This document shows, piece by piece, positions 1 to 9,850 of a stretch of DNA of 36,752 nt. The translations under genes were made by a program, and so were the position numbers. This DNA is from Acetobacteraceae bacterium. GTDB taxonomy: Bacteria; Pseudomonadota; Alphaproteobacteria; Acetobacterales; Acetobacteraceae. The stretch is taken from contig CANJJS010000051.1 in the NCBI GenBank assembly GCA_947474705.1, forward strand, positions 1-36,752, read 5' to 3'. Position 1 is the stretch's first letter, and every line of letters begins with the position of its first letter. The notes below the pieces were generated by a model. That model searched no databases and was not told where the DNA came from. It saw only the letters and a program-made list of their open reading frames with translations.

Positions 1-1409
<1,409 letters not shown>

Positions 1410-1419
1410 GACCGCCTTA

Positions 1420-1453
1420 CCGCTCCCACGCGAAACGATCCGCGTGGGAGCGG
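1420..1453 (+). terminator. Hairpin behind ilvC
   Basis: A perfect 13-bp inverted repeat (1420-1432 and 1441-1453, CCGCTCCCACGCG and its complement) with an 8-base loop starts 10 bases after the ilvC stop. There is no T-run after it, so it is either an imperfect intrinsic terminator or an mRNA 3'-end stabiliser. The rest of 1410-1670 holds no gene I can support. Confidence 0.65.
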
Positions 1454-1670
1454 ACAGAGAACCAGGATGGGCCGCCAGGCCGCGCGCGCCATTCCCTCCG
1501 GGCTTTCCGTCCAGCCTCTCCCCGCCATCGCCCGGCGAGACATGGGGCGGTCCGCCGGATAGCGCTCGCTTCCCGCCACGGCGGGCCAAAGTGTCGGAAA
1601 TTCTTACAGTCCCCGCGAAGTCGCGCGTAAGACGCTCTTCAAGACTTTGGATTCATTCGCACAATGCGCG

Positions 1671-1685
1671 CGGCATGGAATTTGC
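1671..1685 (+). promoter_or_regulatory. Predicted sigma-54 (-24/-12) promoter of the PEP-CTERM gene
   Basis: The sequence CGGCATGGAATTTGC carries GG at 1672-1673 and GC at 1684-1685 with exactly ten bases between, and matches the GGCA and TTGC cores of the RpoN consensus. Transcription would start about 12 bases later, near 1697, leaving a roughly 22-base leader that holds AGGA (1707-1710) before the ATG at 1719. Sigma-54 control by the PrsK/PrsR pair is known for PEP-CTERM/exosortase systems, which makes the match more credible than an isolated motif. Confidence 0.5.
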
Positions 1686-1718
1686 CTCCCCTGACGGAAA
1701 ATCGATAGGATCGGCATC

Positions 1719-2237
1719 ATGTATTCCATCGCGCGAGGCGCGCTCGCCTTGGCCGCCTGCCTCATGTTCGCGACCGCCGCCGAGGCCGCGTTGATCTCAA
1801 AAACCTTCACGTTCTCCTGGACGGGGGGAGGGCTTGTCCCGGATCCGCTGGAGGGCCGATTCACCGTCACCTGGGACAACAGCCTGAACTATACCGATCA
1901 AACCTCCGGGATCACGCTCGACAGCTTCAACGGCGCCGCTCTGGGATCGCCCTTTGGCTTCACTTACCAGACCGGCGGCGATAGCTTGCTCGTGGGCGGA
2001 ACACAGGGGGGCGCCAATGCGATAAACGCAGCCACCAACGACCTCCACCTTACAATATTCGCCGCGTCCACCTCGGCTCCGATGCTTGCGGCCTTTGCTT
2101 ACGCCAATGGCGGCCCGTTTCTCCTTGGAGTCAGTGGCACTGGCACCTTCACGTCCGTCGATGCACCGGAGCCGGCCTCGATCGCGCTGTTGGGCGCGGG
2201 TTTGATCGGTCTGGCGCGGGTTCGCCGGCGCCGCTGA
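1719..2237 (+). CDS. PEP-CTERM sorting-domain protein
   Basis: A 172-residue exported protein of unknown function. Residues 1-24 are a signal peptide (short basic N-terminus, hydrophobic LALAACLMFATA, cleavage after AEA). The middle is polar and rich in Gly, Thr and Ser, like many beta-rich surface proteins. The C-terminus is a full PEP-CTERM signal: PEPAS, a hydrophobic helix (IALLGAGLIGLA) and a basic tail (RVRRRR). Such proteins are recognised and processed by an exosortase, usually in exopolysaccharide-producing Gram-negatives. AGGA lies 8 bases before the ATG. No exosortase is in this window. The passenger domain resembles nothing I can name. Confidence 0.9.
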   Translation: MYSIARGALALAACLMFATAAEAALISKTFTFSWTGGGLVPDPLEGRFTVTWDNSLNYTDQTSGITLDSFNGAALGSPFGFTYQTGGDSLLVGGTQGGANAINAATNDLHLTIFAASTSAPMLAAFAYANGGPFLLGVSGTGTFTSVDAPEPASIALLGAGLIGLARVRRRR

Positions 2238-2255
2238 TCCGGACGCCGTCCGCCG

Positions 2256-2296
2256 CGGCGGTGCCAGGCGGGGGGCCGTCTGGCCTGGCACCGTTG
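2256..2296 (+). terminator. Hairpin behind the PEP-CTERM gene
   Basis: A perfect 10-bp inverted repeat, GGTGCCAGGC (2260-2269) and GCCTGGCACC (2283-2292), extends by four more pairs, two of them G-T, to 2256-2296. The loop is 13 bases. It begins 18 bases after the PEP-CTERM stop. No T-run follows, so termination is likely but not certain. It isolates the PEP-CTERM gene from corA. Confidence 0.55.
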
Positions 2297-2466
2297 GCGC
2301 TGGCATGAAGGGCGGCGGAACCGGAAACGCCAGGCCGCGAACACGCGGAACGGCGGCGACGCCCAGGCCGGCGAAACCAGGCAGGAACGCGCGGCGGCCG
2401 GGACAAGGTGCCTCCACCGCGCCATCGTGCTATGCCCGCCGCCAACACCGCGCGCCAGGCCCCTTC

Positions 2467-3447
2467 ATGCTCACCGCTTTTGCTCCAGCGACCCCCAGCC
2501 CAACCCGTGTCCCGGCGCCGCCGACCCGCGAGGCCCTTGGCGCCGCCGTCTGGATCGACCTCCAGGACCCGACTCCCGAGGAAGCCGCGCTGGCCGCCGA
2601 AGCGACCGGCCTCCACATCCCCACCAAAGCCGAGGTCAGCGAAATCGAGACCTCGAGCCGCCTCGTCCTGCGCGACGGCGTCCTTTATCTCAGCACCCCG
2701 CTGATCAGCCTCGCCGACGGGCCCAAAATCGTTCCCGCCGGCTTCGTTCTGTCCCACGACCGCCTGATCACCGTCCGCTTCGCGCCCAGCGTCACCTTTT
2801 CCGCCTATATCGAGCGGGCGCCCACGGGCGACGTGCCGCTCGACACCGCCGCCGCCACGCTTATTGGCCTGCTTGGCGCCATCGTCGACCGCCAGGCCGA
2901 CGCGTTGGAACATACGCACGCCGAACTCGACGCCATTTCCCACCGGGTTTTTTCGCTTGGCGGCCGCCGCCGGGCCGGGCGCAAAATGGAGGACCGGCTC
3001 CTGCGCGCCACGCTCGCCGAGTTGGGCCGCATCGGCGACCTTATTTCCCACATTCGGGAGAGTCTGATCGGGATCGGCCGCCTGATCCCCTTCATCGATA
3101 CCCATACGGCGGCATGGCTGCCCCAGGACCTCCGCCCGAAACTGACCTCGCTGCGCGACGACACCGCCTCGCTTGGCGACTACGATACCCATCTTAACGA
3201 CAAGCTTCAGTTCCTGTTGGATGCCACTTTGGGTTACATCAACATCGCCCAGGCCGACGTCATGAAAGTCATGACCATCGCCTCGGTGGTTGGTATTCCG
3301 CCGGTGCTGGTCGCCGGGATCTATGGGATGAATTTTAAGAATATCCCGGAATACGACTGGGCTTATGGATACCCTTATGTCTGGGGGCTGATCGTGATCA
3401 CAACCCTGATCCCGCTGGGATTGTTCTGGTGGCGCAAATGGATCTGA
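2467..3447 (+). CDS. corA: CorA-family divalent metal ion channel
   Basis: A 326-residue inner-membrane protein of the CorA family (Mg2+, Co2+ or Zn2+ flux). A large cytoplasmic domain is followed by two transmembrane helices at the extreme C-terminus. The first (roughly [17 protein letters not shown]) ends in the selectivity signature YGMNF; the second is [18 protein letters not shown], followed by a short basic tail. The frame stays open upstream to 2305, but those residues are Arg/Pro/Ala-rich and unlike the family, so the ATG at 2467 is preferred even though its ribosome site is weak (AGG). GMN points to CorA, but substrate cannot be read from sequence. The stop overlaps the next gene. 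Confidence 0.88.
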   Translation: MLTAFAPATPSPTRVPAPPTREALGAAVWIDLQDPTPEEAALAAEATGLHIPTKAEVSEIETSSRLVLRDGVLYLSTPLISLADGPKIVPAGFVLSHDRLITVRFAPSVTFSAYIERAPTGDVPLDTAAATLIGLLGAIVDRQADALEHTHAELDAISHRVFSLGGRRRAGRKMEDRLLRATLAELGRIGDLISHIRESLIGIGRLIPFIDTHTAAWLPQDLRPKLTSLRDDTASLGDYDTHLNDKLQFLLDATLGYINIAQADVMKVMTIASVVGIPPVLVAGIYGMNFKNIPEYDWAYGYPYVWGLIVITTLIPLGLFWWRKWI

Positions 3448-3956
3448 ACCCCGCCCGGCTTTCCATCCGCATCGCGGATATCGTGACCCTCGATGTGGAC
3501 GCCATCGTCAACGCCGCCAACGAAACCCTGCTGGGCGGCGGCGGCGTGGACGGCGCCATCCATCGCGCCGCCGGCCCGGACCTGCTGGCGGAATGCCGGA
3601 CCCTTGGCGGATGTCCGACGGGACGGGCGAAAATCACAGGCGGTTACCGTTTGCGCGCGCGGCATGTGATCCATACCGTGGGGCCGATCTGGCGCGGCGG
3701 CACCGCGAACGAACCCGAACTTCTGGCGAGTTGCTATCGCGAGAGCCTCGCTTTGGCCGTCGCGCATGGTATCGAAACCATCGCGTTTCCGGCGATAAGC
3801 TGCGGGGTCTACGGATATCCCATTCCGGCGGCGGCGCGGATCGCGGTCGATACGGTCAATGCGTTTCTGGCGGCGGACCCTTCGCTGAAGCAGGTCGTCT
3901 TCGCGTGTTTCGGCGACACGGTGTTCGCCGCGTTCCAGGCCGCCGCCGGAGGTTGA
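3438..3956 (+). CDS. Macrodomain protein (O-acetyl-ADP-ribose deacetylase-like)
   Basis: A stand-alone 172-residue macrodomain of the MacroD/YmdB class, which hydrolyses O-acetyl-ADP-ribose and can remove ADP-ribose from proteins. Visible signatures are [19 protein letters not shown] followed by AIHRAAG (ribose and diphosphate binding, catalytic Asn/Asp region) near the N-terminus, and the second ADP-ribose loop [10 protein letters not shown] near residue 115. The ATG at 3438 overlaps the last 10 bases of corA; a GTG at 3429 would add three residues. The overlap implies translational coupling with corA. The gene converges on mntA with a 6-base gap. Confidence 0.92.
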   Translation: MDLNPARLSIRIADIVTLDVDAIVNAANETLLGGGGVDGAIHRAAGPDLLAECRTLGGCPTGRAKITGGYRLRARHVIHTVGPIWRGGTANEPELLASCYRESLALAVAHGIETIAFPAISCGVYGYPIPAAARIAVDTVNAFLAADPSLKQVVFACFGDTVFAAFQAAAGG

Positions 3957-3962
3957 CGCCTC

Positions 3963-4304
3963 CTATGGCGCCACACCGGCCGGCCGGTCGTCCATGCGGA
4001 ACGCCAGCGGCACGGCGTCCCGCGACACGCGCGCGCGGAACGGCGGTTCGACCGCCGCCAGATCGACGAGGTCGACCCGAAAAGGCAGGTCGGACTCCGA
4101 CAGGGCCTCGGCGATTTCCCCGATCAGGTCCAGGTCCAACGGTCCGTCTCCGGCCAGCGCCAGGTCGAGGTCGGAAAAGGCACGGGCGCGGCCTCGCGCG
4201 CGGGACCCGAATACGTAAACCTGGACATGCGGCGGCAACCGGTCCCGTAAAACCCGTGTCAGGATCGCGCGCTCCGCGTCGCCAATATCCAAGGAGTCCG
4301 TCAC
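3963..4304 (-). CDS. mntA: MntA-type nucleotidyltransferase antitoxin
   Basis: A 113-residue minimal nucleotidyltransferase with the exact GS-X10-DxD motif (G33-S34 and D45/D47), preceded by the hydrophobic strand VQVYVF. In characterised MntA-HepT pairs this enzyme transfers AMP groups to a Tyr of the HepT toxin and so neutralises it. The frame is open further upstream, but the GTG at 4304 overlaps the hepT stop as GTGA, a typical coupled start, and gives the normal family length. The ribosome site is weak, consistent with coupling. The older annotation would be 'nucleotidyltransferase, HI0073 family'. Confidence 0.88.
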   Translation of the reverse strand: MTDSLDIGDAERAILTRVLRDRLPPHVQVYVFGSRARGRARAFSDLDLALAGDGPLDLDLIGEIAEALSESDLPFRVDLVDLAAVEPPFRARVSRDAVPLAFRMDDRPAGVAP

Positions 4305-4717
4305 GATGGCCGCGCGGTCAGGGTGTCGAACAGGTGCGCGGCTTCCTTCAGGAAATCCGGGATGCCCGCGACAACCGCCATGGCCGCGGCCGCCGCGTAG
4401 GTGTGGCTGGTTCTGGCGCGGAGGTCGCGGTAACGCCGCCACGCCGGCCAATCGCCCAGGAGCAGGCCGTGCTCGTTACCCAGTCGAATCAGGTCCTGGA
4501 AGGGCATCTGGTCGAACAACGCGGGCGAGGCTGAGACATGACGCAAATACCGGCGCAACATCCGATGGGCGAGTTCGTAGGTGTACTCGAACCGCTGGAT
4601 CAACCCGTCCCGCACCTGTTCGTCCGCCGGTTCGCGGAGGTGGCGGGCCAGTCCCTCGCGCAAGCGCGCGACCGCGTTCCCCAATGGGCCAAAATCGAGT
4701 TCGGGTGCGCCGGTCAC
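4301..4717 (-). CDS. hepT: HepT-type HEPN toxin (HI0074 family)
   Basis: A 138-residue helical HEPN protein. It carries the family stretch QRFEYTYELAHRMLRRYL (41-58) and, near the end, RARTSHTY (100-107), which is the RX4HXY motif of HepT RNase toxins: R100 and H105 would cleave RNA and Y107 is the residue AMPylated by MntA. The frame remains open upstream to a TTG at 4837, but the GTG at 4717 has a perfect GGAGG seven bases before it and matches the N-terminus of relatives. It is first in the two-gene operon, with mntA overlapping by four bases. Confidence 0.85.
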   Translation of the reverse strand: MTGAPELDFGPLGNAVARLREGLARHLREPADEQVRDGLIQRFEYTYELAHRMLRRYLRHVSASPALFDQMPFQDLIRLGNEHGLLLGDWPAWRRYRDLRARTSHTYAAAAAMAVVAGIPDFLKEAAHLFDTLTARPS

Positions 4718-4858
4718 GTCGAGGCCTCCGGGGTTGCGCGCGTCATGGTGCCACACCGCCGTTACATGCGCCACGGCGTTCCGGACCGCCATCTGACACG
4801 CGGCGGGGGCCTCCAATACATGGGTATGTGTTCGCAATTTCCTTGAAATATTAACTGG

Positions 4859-4888
4859 ATTACAACATCATCTCTTTATCGAGAACAA
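4859..4888 (-). promoter_or_regulatory. Candidate promoter for hepT-mntA
   Basis: In the A+T-rich divergent region between hepT and the lipase gene, the minus strand reads TTGTTC (4883-4888), an 18-base spacer and TGTAAT (4859-4864), a five-of-six match to the -10 box. The leader to the GTG at 4717 would be about 135 bases. The plus-strand promoter of the lipase gene probably lies in the same stretch, but I see no clear pair for it. Confidence 0.3.
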
Positions 4889-4919
4889 CGCGGGATACCG
4901 TGAAAGAGGAGTGCCGGGA

Positions 4920-5645
4920 ATGGCGACGTGCCTGGATTACGCGAAGATCGCCTACGCGGCGTATTTCACGTCCACGAGCCAATATTACGCCGATCCCTCG
5001 GGCCACATGGTCGACGATTGGGGTGTTCAGACCTGGGAGACCGGGACCTTGTTCGGGGACGGGTTCCAGGGCGGGATCTGGACCTCCGACAAAGAGGTCG
5101 TCGTCGGTTGCTGCGGCACGAACCCTGGGCAGTTCGGCAAACTGTTCTCCGACCTGAGCGCCGACGCGCGGATCGGATTGCGGATTCTGCCGAACCAGGC
5201 GTCCTCGGCGCGGAAAATGGTGCGCGCGGCAAAGGAGATCGCTGGTAGGCGGCGGGTTTCGGTGACCGGGCACTCGCTGGGCGGCGGTCTGGCCCAGGTG
5301 GTGGGGGTGTGGGAGGAAGTGCCGTTCGTGACGTTCAACGCGCCCGCGATGAAGCATGTCATCAAGGCCGCGAACATCAATATTTTCAAACCGATGATGA
5401 TGATCCGGACTTTGCTCGCGAAAAGCCCGGACGACTCGGCGGGCGTCAACTTCCGCATCCGGGGTTTGGGGTCGGACGGGAAAATCTATAACGATATGGT
5501 CAGCCTCGAGGGGGTGTTGGGCGGTCACGTGGGCATGACGGTGGATCTGCCGTGGCGCGGCGGCGGCGACGCGCATGGTAAAAATACGTGCTGGCAGGCG
5601 GTCATGGAGACGGATTGGGCGTTTATCGATCCGTTCGGGGGGTGA
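4920..5645 (+). CDS. Alpha/beta-hydrolase, class 3 lipase-like
   Basis: A 241-residue protein with the lipase nucleophile elbow VSVTGHSLGGGLAQ near residue 120 (GxSxG with the extra glycines typical of class 3 and related lipases). No signal peptide is visible, so it is probably cytoplasmic or leaves the cell by a non-Sec route. Candidate acid and base residues lie in the second half (D of SPDDSAG; H of GGHVGM or DAHGK), but I cannot assign them. The ATG at 4920 is preferred over the GTG at 4911 because AGAGGA at 4905-4910 is then about ten bases away. Substrate unknown; the fold assignment rests mostly on the elbow motif. Confidence 0.65.
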   Translation: MATCLDYAKIAYAAYFTSTSQYYADPSGHMVDDWGVQTWETGTLFGDGFQGGIWTSDKEVVVGCCGTNPGQFGKLFSDLSADARIGLRILPNQASSARKMVRAAKEIAGRRRVSVTGHSLGGGLAQVVGVWEEVPFVTFNAPAMKHVIKAANINIFKPMMMIRTLLAKSPDDSAGVNFRIRGLGSDGKIYNDMVSLEGVLGGHVGMTVDLPWRGGGDAHGKNTCWQAVMETDWAFIDPFGG

Positions 5646-5692
5646 GCGGCCCACGCGGGGAAGCGTCCCAGGCGATGGTCAGGCCGTGAGGG

Positions 5693-6031
5693 TCAGTTCC
5701 GCCATGGCACCAAATCGTCGAGATCGACTCGCAACGCGCGGGCAATGGCAAGCAACGGCCGGAGCCCCCCCTCCTGTGCGAACGTCTCAATCGCGACGAT
5801 GAGACCGGGCGCGACCTCCGCCGCATTGGCGAGTTCTTCCAGGGTCATCCCGCGCAACTCCCGAAATACCATGACCGGGTGCTCCCCGGCATGGAGGCGC
5901 TGGACCACCGACCAAGGACGGATCTCGTCGTTTGCCTGCTCCATGCGCGCGAGCATAAACGTGACGGCGTCTCTCTGATCTTCCATTTCCTCAAGTTCGC
6001 GGGCGCGGTCGTTGTCGATATTATCGGCCAT
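5693..6031 (-). CDS. Xre-type helix-turn-helix antitoxin
   Basis: A 112-residue protein with an acidic, helical N-terminal half and a C-terminal Xre/HipB-type helix-turn-helix (VFRELRGMTLEELANAA then VAPGLIVAIE, roughly residues 55-85). The ATG overlaps the last base of the toxin stop (TGATG), so the two are translationally coupled, in toxin-first order as in HigBA loci. It likely neutralises the upstream RelE/ParE-type toxin and represses its own operon. It converges on the lipase gene with a 47-base gap in which I see nothing. Confidence 0.8.
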   Translation of the reverse strand: MADNIDNDRARELEEMEDQRDAVTFMLARMEQANDEIRPWSVVQRLHAGEHPVMVFRELRGMTLEELANAAEVAPGLIVAIETFAQEGGLRPLLAIARALRVDLDDLVPWRN

Positions 6032-6282
6032 CAGCGGTAAACTTCCCTGCGATGCATCACCCGGGTCACCTCCATACGCCCGTCCACGATCGCGAAGATC
6101 GCGCGCCAGTCCCCCGCGCGCAATCGAAATCCCGATCGAGTACCAGCCAATGGCACGACGTCGTGACGCGGATCGGTGGGCGAAATCGCATATGCCTCTA
6201 TGCGCGCCTTGATCCGCTCCCGATCCGTGAACGGCAATCCCGCCAGGTCTTTCTGTGCACGCGGCAGGATGAATAATTCCAC
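6031..6282 (-). CDS. RelE/ParE-family toxin
   Basis: An 83-residue protein of the RelE/ParE toxin fold: N-terminal MELFILPRAQKDLAGLP helix-strand, the RLRAGDWRAIFAI hairpin (residues about 53-65) that is diagnostic of the family, and a short basic C-terminus ending HRREVYR. Such toxins are mostly ribosome-dependent mRNA nucleases (RelE) or gyrase poisons (ParE); sequence alone does not tell which. It starts with GTG five bases after the ispG stop, so it either rides on the ispG transcript or has a promoter inside ispG. Confidence 0.85.
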   Translation of the reverse strand: MELFILPRAQKDLAGLPFTDRERIKARIEAYAISPTDPRHDVVPLAGTRSGFRLRAGDWRAIFAIVDGRMEVTRVMHRREVYR

Positions 6283-6287
6283 CCGTG

Positions 6288-7415
6288 TTATTCCGCCGCC
6301 AGTTTCTCCGCGTCCGCGGCCTTTTTCAGTTCGGCCGCCTTCGCTTCCACCAGTTCGACGATATGATCGACCATCGTCGTGCCTTCGATCGTATGGTCGG
6401 TCTTCCCCGCGCTGTAGATCATGTGCCGCCCATTGCCGCCCCCGGTGACGCCAAGGTCGGTCATCAGCGCCTCGCCCGGCCCGTTCACCACGCAGCCGAT
6501 GATCGACAGGGTCAGCGGCGTTTCGATATGCGACAGGCGGTCTTCCAGCGTTTGCACGGTCTCGATGACATTGAACCCCTGGCGCGCGCAGGACGGGCAG
6601 GAGATCACCTTCACGCCGCGGTGGCGAATCCCCAGAGACTTCAGAAGATCCCAGCCGACCCGGACTTCTTCCTCGGGTTCATCCGACAATGACACCCGCA
6701 GCGTATCGCCGATCCCGGCCCAGAGCAGCGAGCCCAGACCGATCGAGGATTTCACCGTTCCCATGCGGCGGCCGCCGGCCTCGGTGATCCCGATATGCAG
6801 CGGATGGTCGCAGACCTCGGCGAGTTGCTGATAGGCCGCGACCGCCAGGAACACGTCGGAGGCTTTCACGCTGATCTTGAAGTCGTGAAAGTCATGCTGC
6901 TGTAATATATTGGCGTGGTACAGCGCGCTTTCGACCAGGGCTTCCGGGTTCGGCTCGCCGTATTTCTCCAGCAGATGCTTTTCAAGCGATCCGGCGTTGA
7001 CGCCGATGCGCATGGAGCAGCCGTGATCCCGCGCCGCCTTCACGACCTCGCGGACCCGTTCGTCGCTGCCGATATTGCCGGGATTGATCCGCAGGCAGGC
7101 GGCGCCGCTCTCGGCGGCTTCAATGGCGCGGCGGTAATGAAAATGGATATCGGCGACGATCGGGACTTCGACCTGCTTCACGATCTCTTTCAGCGCCAGG
7201 GAACTGGCCTGATCGGGGCAGGAGACACGGACGATATCGACGCCCGCCGCTTCGGCGCGTTTGATTTGCGCGACGGTTCCCGCGACGTCGGAGGTCAGGG
7301 TGTTCGTCATCGTCTGCACCGTGATCGGCGCGCCGTCGCCGACCGGCACTTTACCCACGTAAACCCGCCGCGAGGCGCGGCGTTTGATTTCCTGATAGGG
7401 GCGATAGAGGCTCAT
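6288..7415 (-). CDS. ispG: 4-hydroxy-3-methylbut-2-enyl diphosphate synthase
   Basis: Also called GcpE; the penultimate enzyme of the MEP isoprenoid pathway, reducing the cyclic diphosphate MEcPP to HMBPP with a [4Fe-4S] cluster. The 375 residues match the bacterial form. The TIM-barrel part opens with the [14 protein letters not shown] start and contains the HFHYRRA strand. The C-terminal cluster domain has C273 and C276 (CPSC) and C308 ([10 protein letters not shown]), with the same 3 and 32 residue spacings as E. coli. The start is an ATG. It is 71 bases behind the RodZ-like gene, a common pairing in this bacterial group, and 5 bases before a toxin gene. Confidence 0.97.
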   Translation of the reverse strand: MSLYRPYQEIKRRASRRVYVGKVPVGDGAPITVQTMTNTLTSDVAGTVAQIKRAEAAGVDIVRVSCPDQASSLALKEIVKQVEVPIVADIHFHYRRAIEAAESGAACLRINPGNIGSDERVREVVKAARDHGCSMRIGVNAGSLEKHLLEKYGEPNPEALVESALYHANILQQHDFHDFKISVKASDVFLAVAAYQQLAEVCDHPLHIGITEAGGRRMGTVKSSIGLGSLLWAGIGDTLRVSLSDEPEEEVRVGWDLLKSLGIRHRGVKVISCPSCARQGFNVIETVQTLEDRLSHIETPLTLSIIGCVVNGPGEALMTDLGVTGGGNGRHMIYSAGKTDHTIEGTTMVDHIVELVEAKAAELKKAADAEKLAAE

Positions 7416-7486
7416 GCGGGACTCCCATGCGTCCCGGTCTGTCCGGGCGGTGTTGGCCGTTCGATAGCCGAGAGAACGCCGCGCGG

Positions 7487-8545
7487 CTACCGCCTGGTGG
7501 CCGCCGCGGCTGGCGCGACGTATCCGGCTTTGAGTTGATCCGGGTCCATCGGCACGTCCTTGCGGACCACGCCAGAGCCGCCGATCGCGGGCACCTGGTT
7601 GCCATCGACCAGGACCTCCACGCGGCCGGCATTGCCGGTGTTCAGGATCAGGTTGGGCCGCGCGGGGACCGCGAAGGTTTCGCCGGCCTTCATGACCTTG
7701 GCGACCAGAACCTGGCCGCCGCGTTCCCTGACCTGCACCCAGGTATCGCCGGTGAAGCGCAGGGTGACGCGGGTGGTTTCCGTGGCGGCGCCACCGTCCG
7801 TGACAGGCGCGGGGGGCGCGTCGGGCCGCCGCATCTGTGGGGTCACCGGCATGGCGATCGCCGTCGTGGCGGTCGCACCCGGAATCGGCGTGGGACGCGT
7901 GGCTTCCACCGGCGGCGGCGGCACTGGATCCGGCGCCAGCAGCGGGTTTTCCGTCGCGGCGGAGCGTGGTTCGAACTGGTCGTCGTCGAGCGGCGCGGCG
8001 GCCACGGGCGGTGGCGCCGGCACGCGCCCATCCGGTCCCGGCAGTGCCTGTTCGGCGAGCGAGGCGAGTCGCGCCGGTACGGGCGCGACGGTTTCCGCGG
8101 GGAGTTTGCCTTCGCCCGACAGCCGGTACCAGCCGATATAGGCGCCGCCCGCCAGCACGAGGCCGAGCAGGATCAGCGCGCCGGCCGGCAGGCCTCGTTC
8201 CGGCACGGGGGCCAGGAATTCGAGTTTGGTGTCGCGTTCGATTTCCCCGGCCTCCGCGCGGAAGCGGCGGGCGGTTTCCTCGGGTTCGAGGCCCAGGGCC
8301 ATGGCGTAGCTGCGGAGGTAGCCGAGCGCGTAGACGTTGCCGGGCAGCTTATCGAGTCGCCCGGCTTCCAGCGCTTCCAGATAGGCCACGCGGATCCGCA
8401 GCATGGCCGCGACGTCGGTCAGCGCCCACCCCAGGCGTTCCCGCGCGGCGGACAGATCCGCGCCAGCGCGTGGCGCGTCCAGGTTTGTATCGAACGTGGC
8501 TCCACCTTGCGGCGGAGATGCCCCATTTTTTGTCTTTATTGACAT
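7487..8545 (-). CDS. RodZ-like helix-turn-helix membrane protein
   Basis: About 352 residues with the RodZ layout: a cytoplasmic Xre-type helix-turn-helix ([19 protein letters not shown], then [12 protein letters not shown] and [10 protein letters not shown]), one transmembrane helix ([20 protein letters not shown]), a Pro/Ala-rich periplasmic linker, and a C-terminal DUF4115 beta domain ([18 protein letters not shown]...). RodZ links MreB to the cell-wall elongation machinery. The ATG at 8545 is used here; a GTG at 8560 with GGAG five bases before it is a serious alternative and a GTG at 8566 is also open. The role is inferred from architecture and from the ispG neighbour. Confidence 0.82.
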   Translation of the reverse strand: MSIKTKNGASPPQGGATFDTNLDAPRAGADLSAARERLGWALTDVAAMLRIRVAYLEALEAGRLDKLPGNVYALGYLRSYAMALGLEPEETARRFRAEAGEIERDTKLEFLAPVPERGLPAGALILLGLVLAGGAYIGWYRLSGEGKLPAETVAPVPARLASLAEQALPGPDGRVPAPPPVAAAPLDDDQFEPRSAATENPLLAPDPVPPPPVEATRPTPIPGATATTAIAMPVTPQMRRPDAPPAPVTDGGAATETTRVTLRFTGDTWVQVRERGGQVLVAKVMKAGETFAVPARPNLILNTGNAGRVEVLVDGNQVPAIGGSGVVRKDVPMDPDQLKAGYVAPAAAATRR

Positions 8546-8732
8546 ATTTTCTCGCGGCACGATCACTCCGCCTGTCTTTGCAAACCCATGTCAGAAACCA
8601 GTCGCCCGCGCGACACCAGGTGGAAACGGTGTCTTCGCGGGCGCGGCATGATTTAACCCAGGTCCGCGTCCTTTGCCAACCACCCCAGACAATGTGACAG
8701 GGTTTTCATATGGCAATATGGTGGCCTTCGAT
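8546..8732. other. Intergenic region before the RodZ-like gene
   Basis: Separates the last gene of the acyl-CoA dehydrogenase operon from the RodZ-like gene, both on the minus strand. It must hold the promoter for the rodZ-ispG operon. I see neither a convincing -35/-10 pair nor a strong terminator hairpin. Confidence 0.4.
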
Positions 8733-9815
8733 TCAGCCGTCGGTCAACAAGGGCCAGAGGTTATCGCCGCCTCTGAGACAGGCGTACGCGCCCACTTTGG
8801 CCGCCCATTCCGGATCGGCGCCGAACTCCTCGCGCCAGGACCACAGGCGTCTGGTGGAGAGTTGCAGCGCGTATTCCTTGGTGAAGCCGATGGCGCCGTG
8901 GACCTGGTGGGCGATTTCGCAGGCCAGGGTCGCCGCCTCTCCCACGCGGGTTTTGGCGACGGCGATCAGGAATTCCTCGCGGTCCGGATCGGTTTCGGCC
9001 AGGGCTTCGATGCCAAGGTTGGCGGCGGCGACGGCGGCGGCGGTCTGACCGGCGAGGACGGCGAGGTTTTGTTGCACCGCCTGGAATTTCGAGATCGGCC
9101 GGCCGAACTGCACGCGTTCCTGCGCGTAGTTCACGGCGAGGTCCATGGCTTTTTCCAGCGCGCCCGACATCATCGTCGCCCGCGCCAGCGCGCCGCGCCG
9201 GTAGAGTCGCGCCCGCGACACGCCGTTCGCCACCGGGGCGACCTGGTCGGAGGACAGGCGCACGTCGTTGAAGGTCAGCGTGTCCCGCGACTCGTTGGCG
9301 ATGTTTTTACCTTTGGCCAGTTCCGCGCCGCCGGTTCCGTCGAAGGTGGCCACCATTTCCCCGTCCGGCCCGTTGGCGATCAGCACCGCGCGAGTCGCGA
9401 AGGAGGCGTAAGGCAGCCGCGATGCCGTGCCGGACAGGCGCCAACCGTTGCCGTCGCGGCGCAGGCTCAGCGAGTCGCTGTTGCGCACGGGTCCGACTGT
9501 CATCGGGCCGTCGCTCGTTTCAAGACCGCAAGAAGATGCCGCCCATGCCGCGAGCATTGTCTCCGCCAGCGGGATCGGCGCCGAATAGCGCGCCGCGACT
9601 CGCAGGGCGGCGTAAAGGTCGGACCATTCGGCGTCCGCGCCTCCCGCCGACTCGGGCAGCGCCGCCAGCGGAACCCCCGTTTCCGCCACGGCGTCCCAGA
9701 GACCTTGGGCGAACACGCCCGTCTCCGCCGCGTCGGCGACCTGTTTCGTGCAGTGATCCTCGAACAGCCGGCTCATGCTTTCCAGCAGCATCCGGGTTTC
9801 GTCGCGAATGGCCAT
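8733..9815 (-). CDS. Acyl-CoA dehydrogenase, FAD-tail-binding type subunit
   Basis: A 360-residue acyl-CoA dehydrogenase-like protein, last in the minus-strand operon. The C-terminal domain keeps the motifs that hold FAD across a dimer: AQERVQFGRPISKFQ (about 230-245) and QVHGAIGFTKEY (about 305-316). The middle domain lacks the usual (T/S)EPxxGSD flavin motif, reading LETSDGPMTVG instead, and the C-terminus lacks the GGT/EGT motif. The neighbour upstream has the opposite pattern. Paired subunits of this kind form alpha2-beta2 enzymes in actinobacterial steroid degradation. Inactive alone or divergent homodimer are the alternatives. Confidence 0.85.
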   Translation of the reverse strand: MAIRDETRMLLESMSRLFEDHCTKQVADAAETGVFAQGLWDAVAETGVPLAALPESAGGADAEWSDLYAALRVAARYSAPIPLAETMLAAWAASSCGLETSDGPMTVGPVRNSDSLSLRRDGNGWRLSGTASRLPYASFATRAVLIANGPDGEMVATFDGTGGAELAKGKNIANESRDTLTFNDVRLSSDQVAPVANGVSRARLYRRGALARATMMSGALEKAMDLAVNYAQERVQFGRPISKFQAVQQNLAVLAGQTAAAVAAANLGIEALAETDPDREEFLIAVAKTRVGEAATLACEIAHQVHGAIGFTKEYALQLSTRRLWSWREEFGADPEWAAKVGAYACLRGGDNLWPLLTDG

Positions 9816-9850
9816 TTTTTATCCTTCCCTTCAGCGCAAGCCCAGAGTCT

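Noticed and set aside
2305-2466. An N-terminal extension of the CorA protein
   Set aside because: The 54 added residues are Arg/Pro/Ala-rich and unlike the family, and they overlap the hairpin region behind the PEP-CTERM gene.
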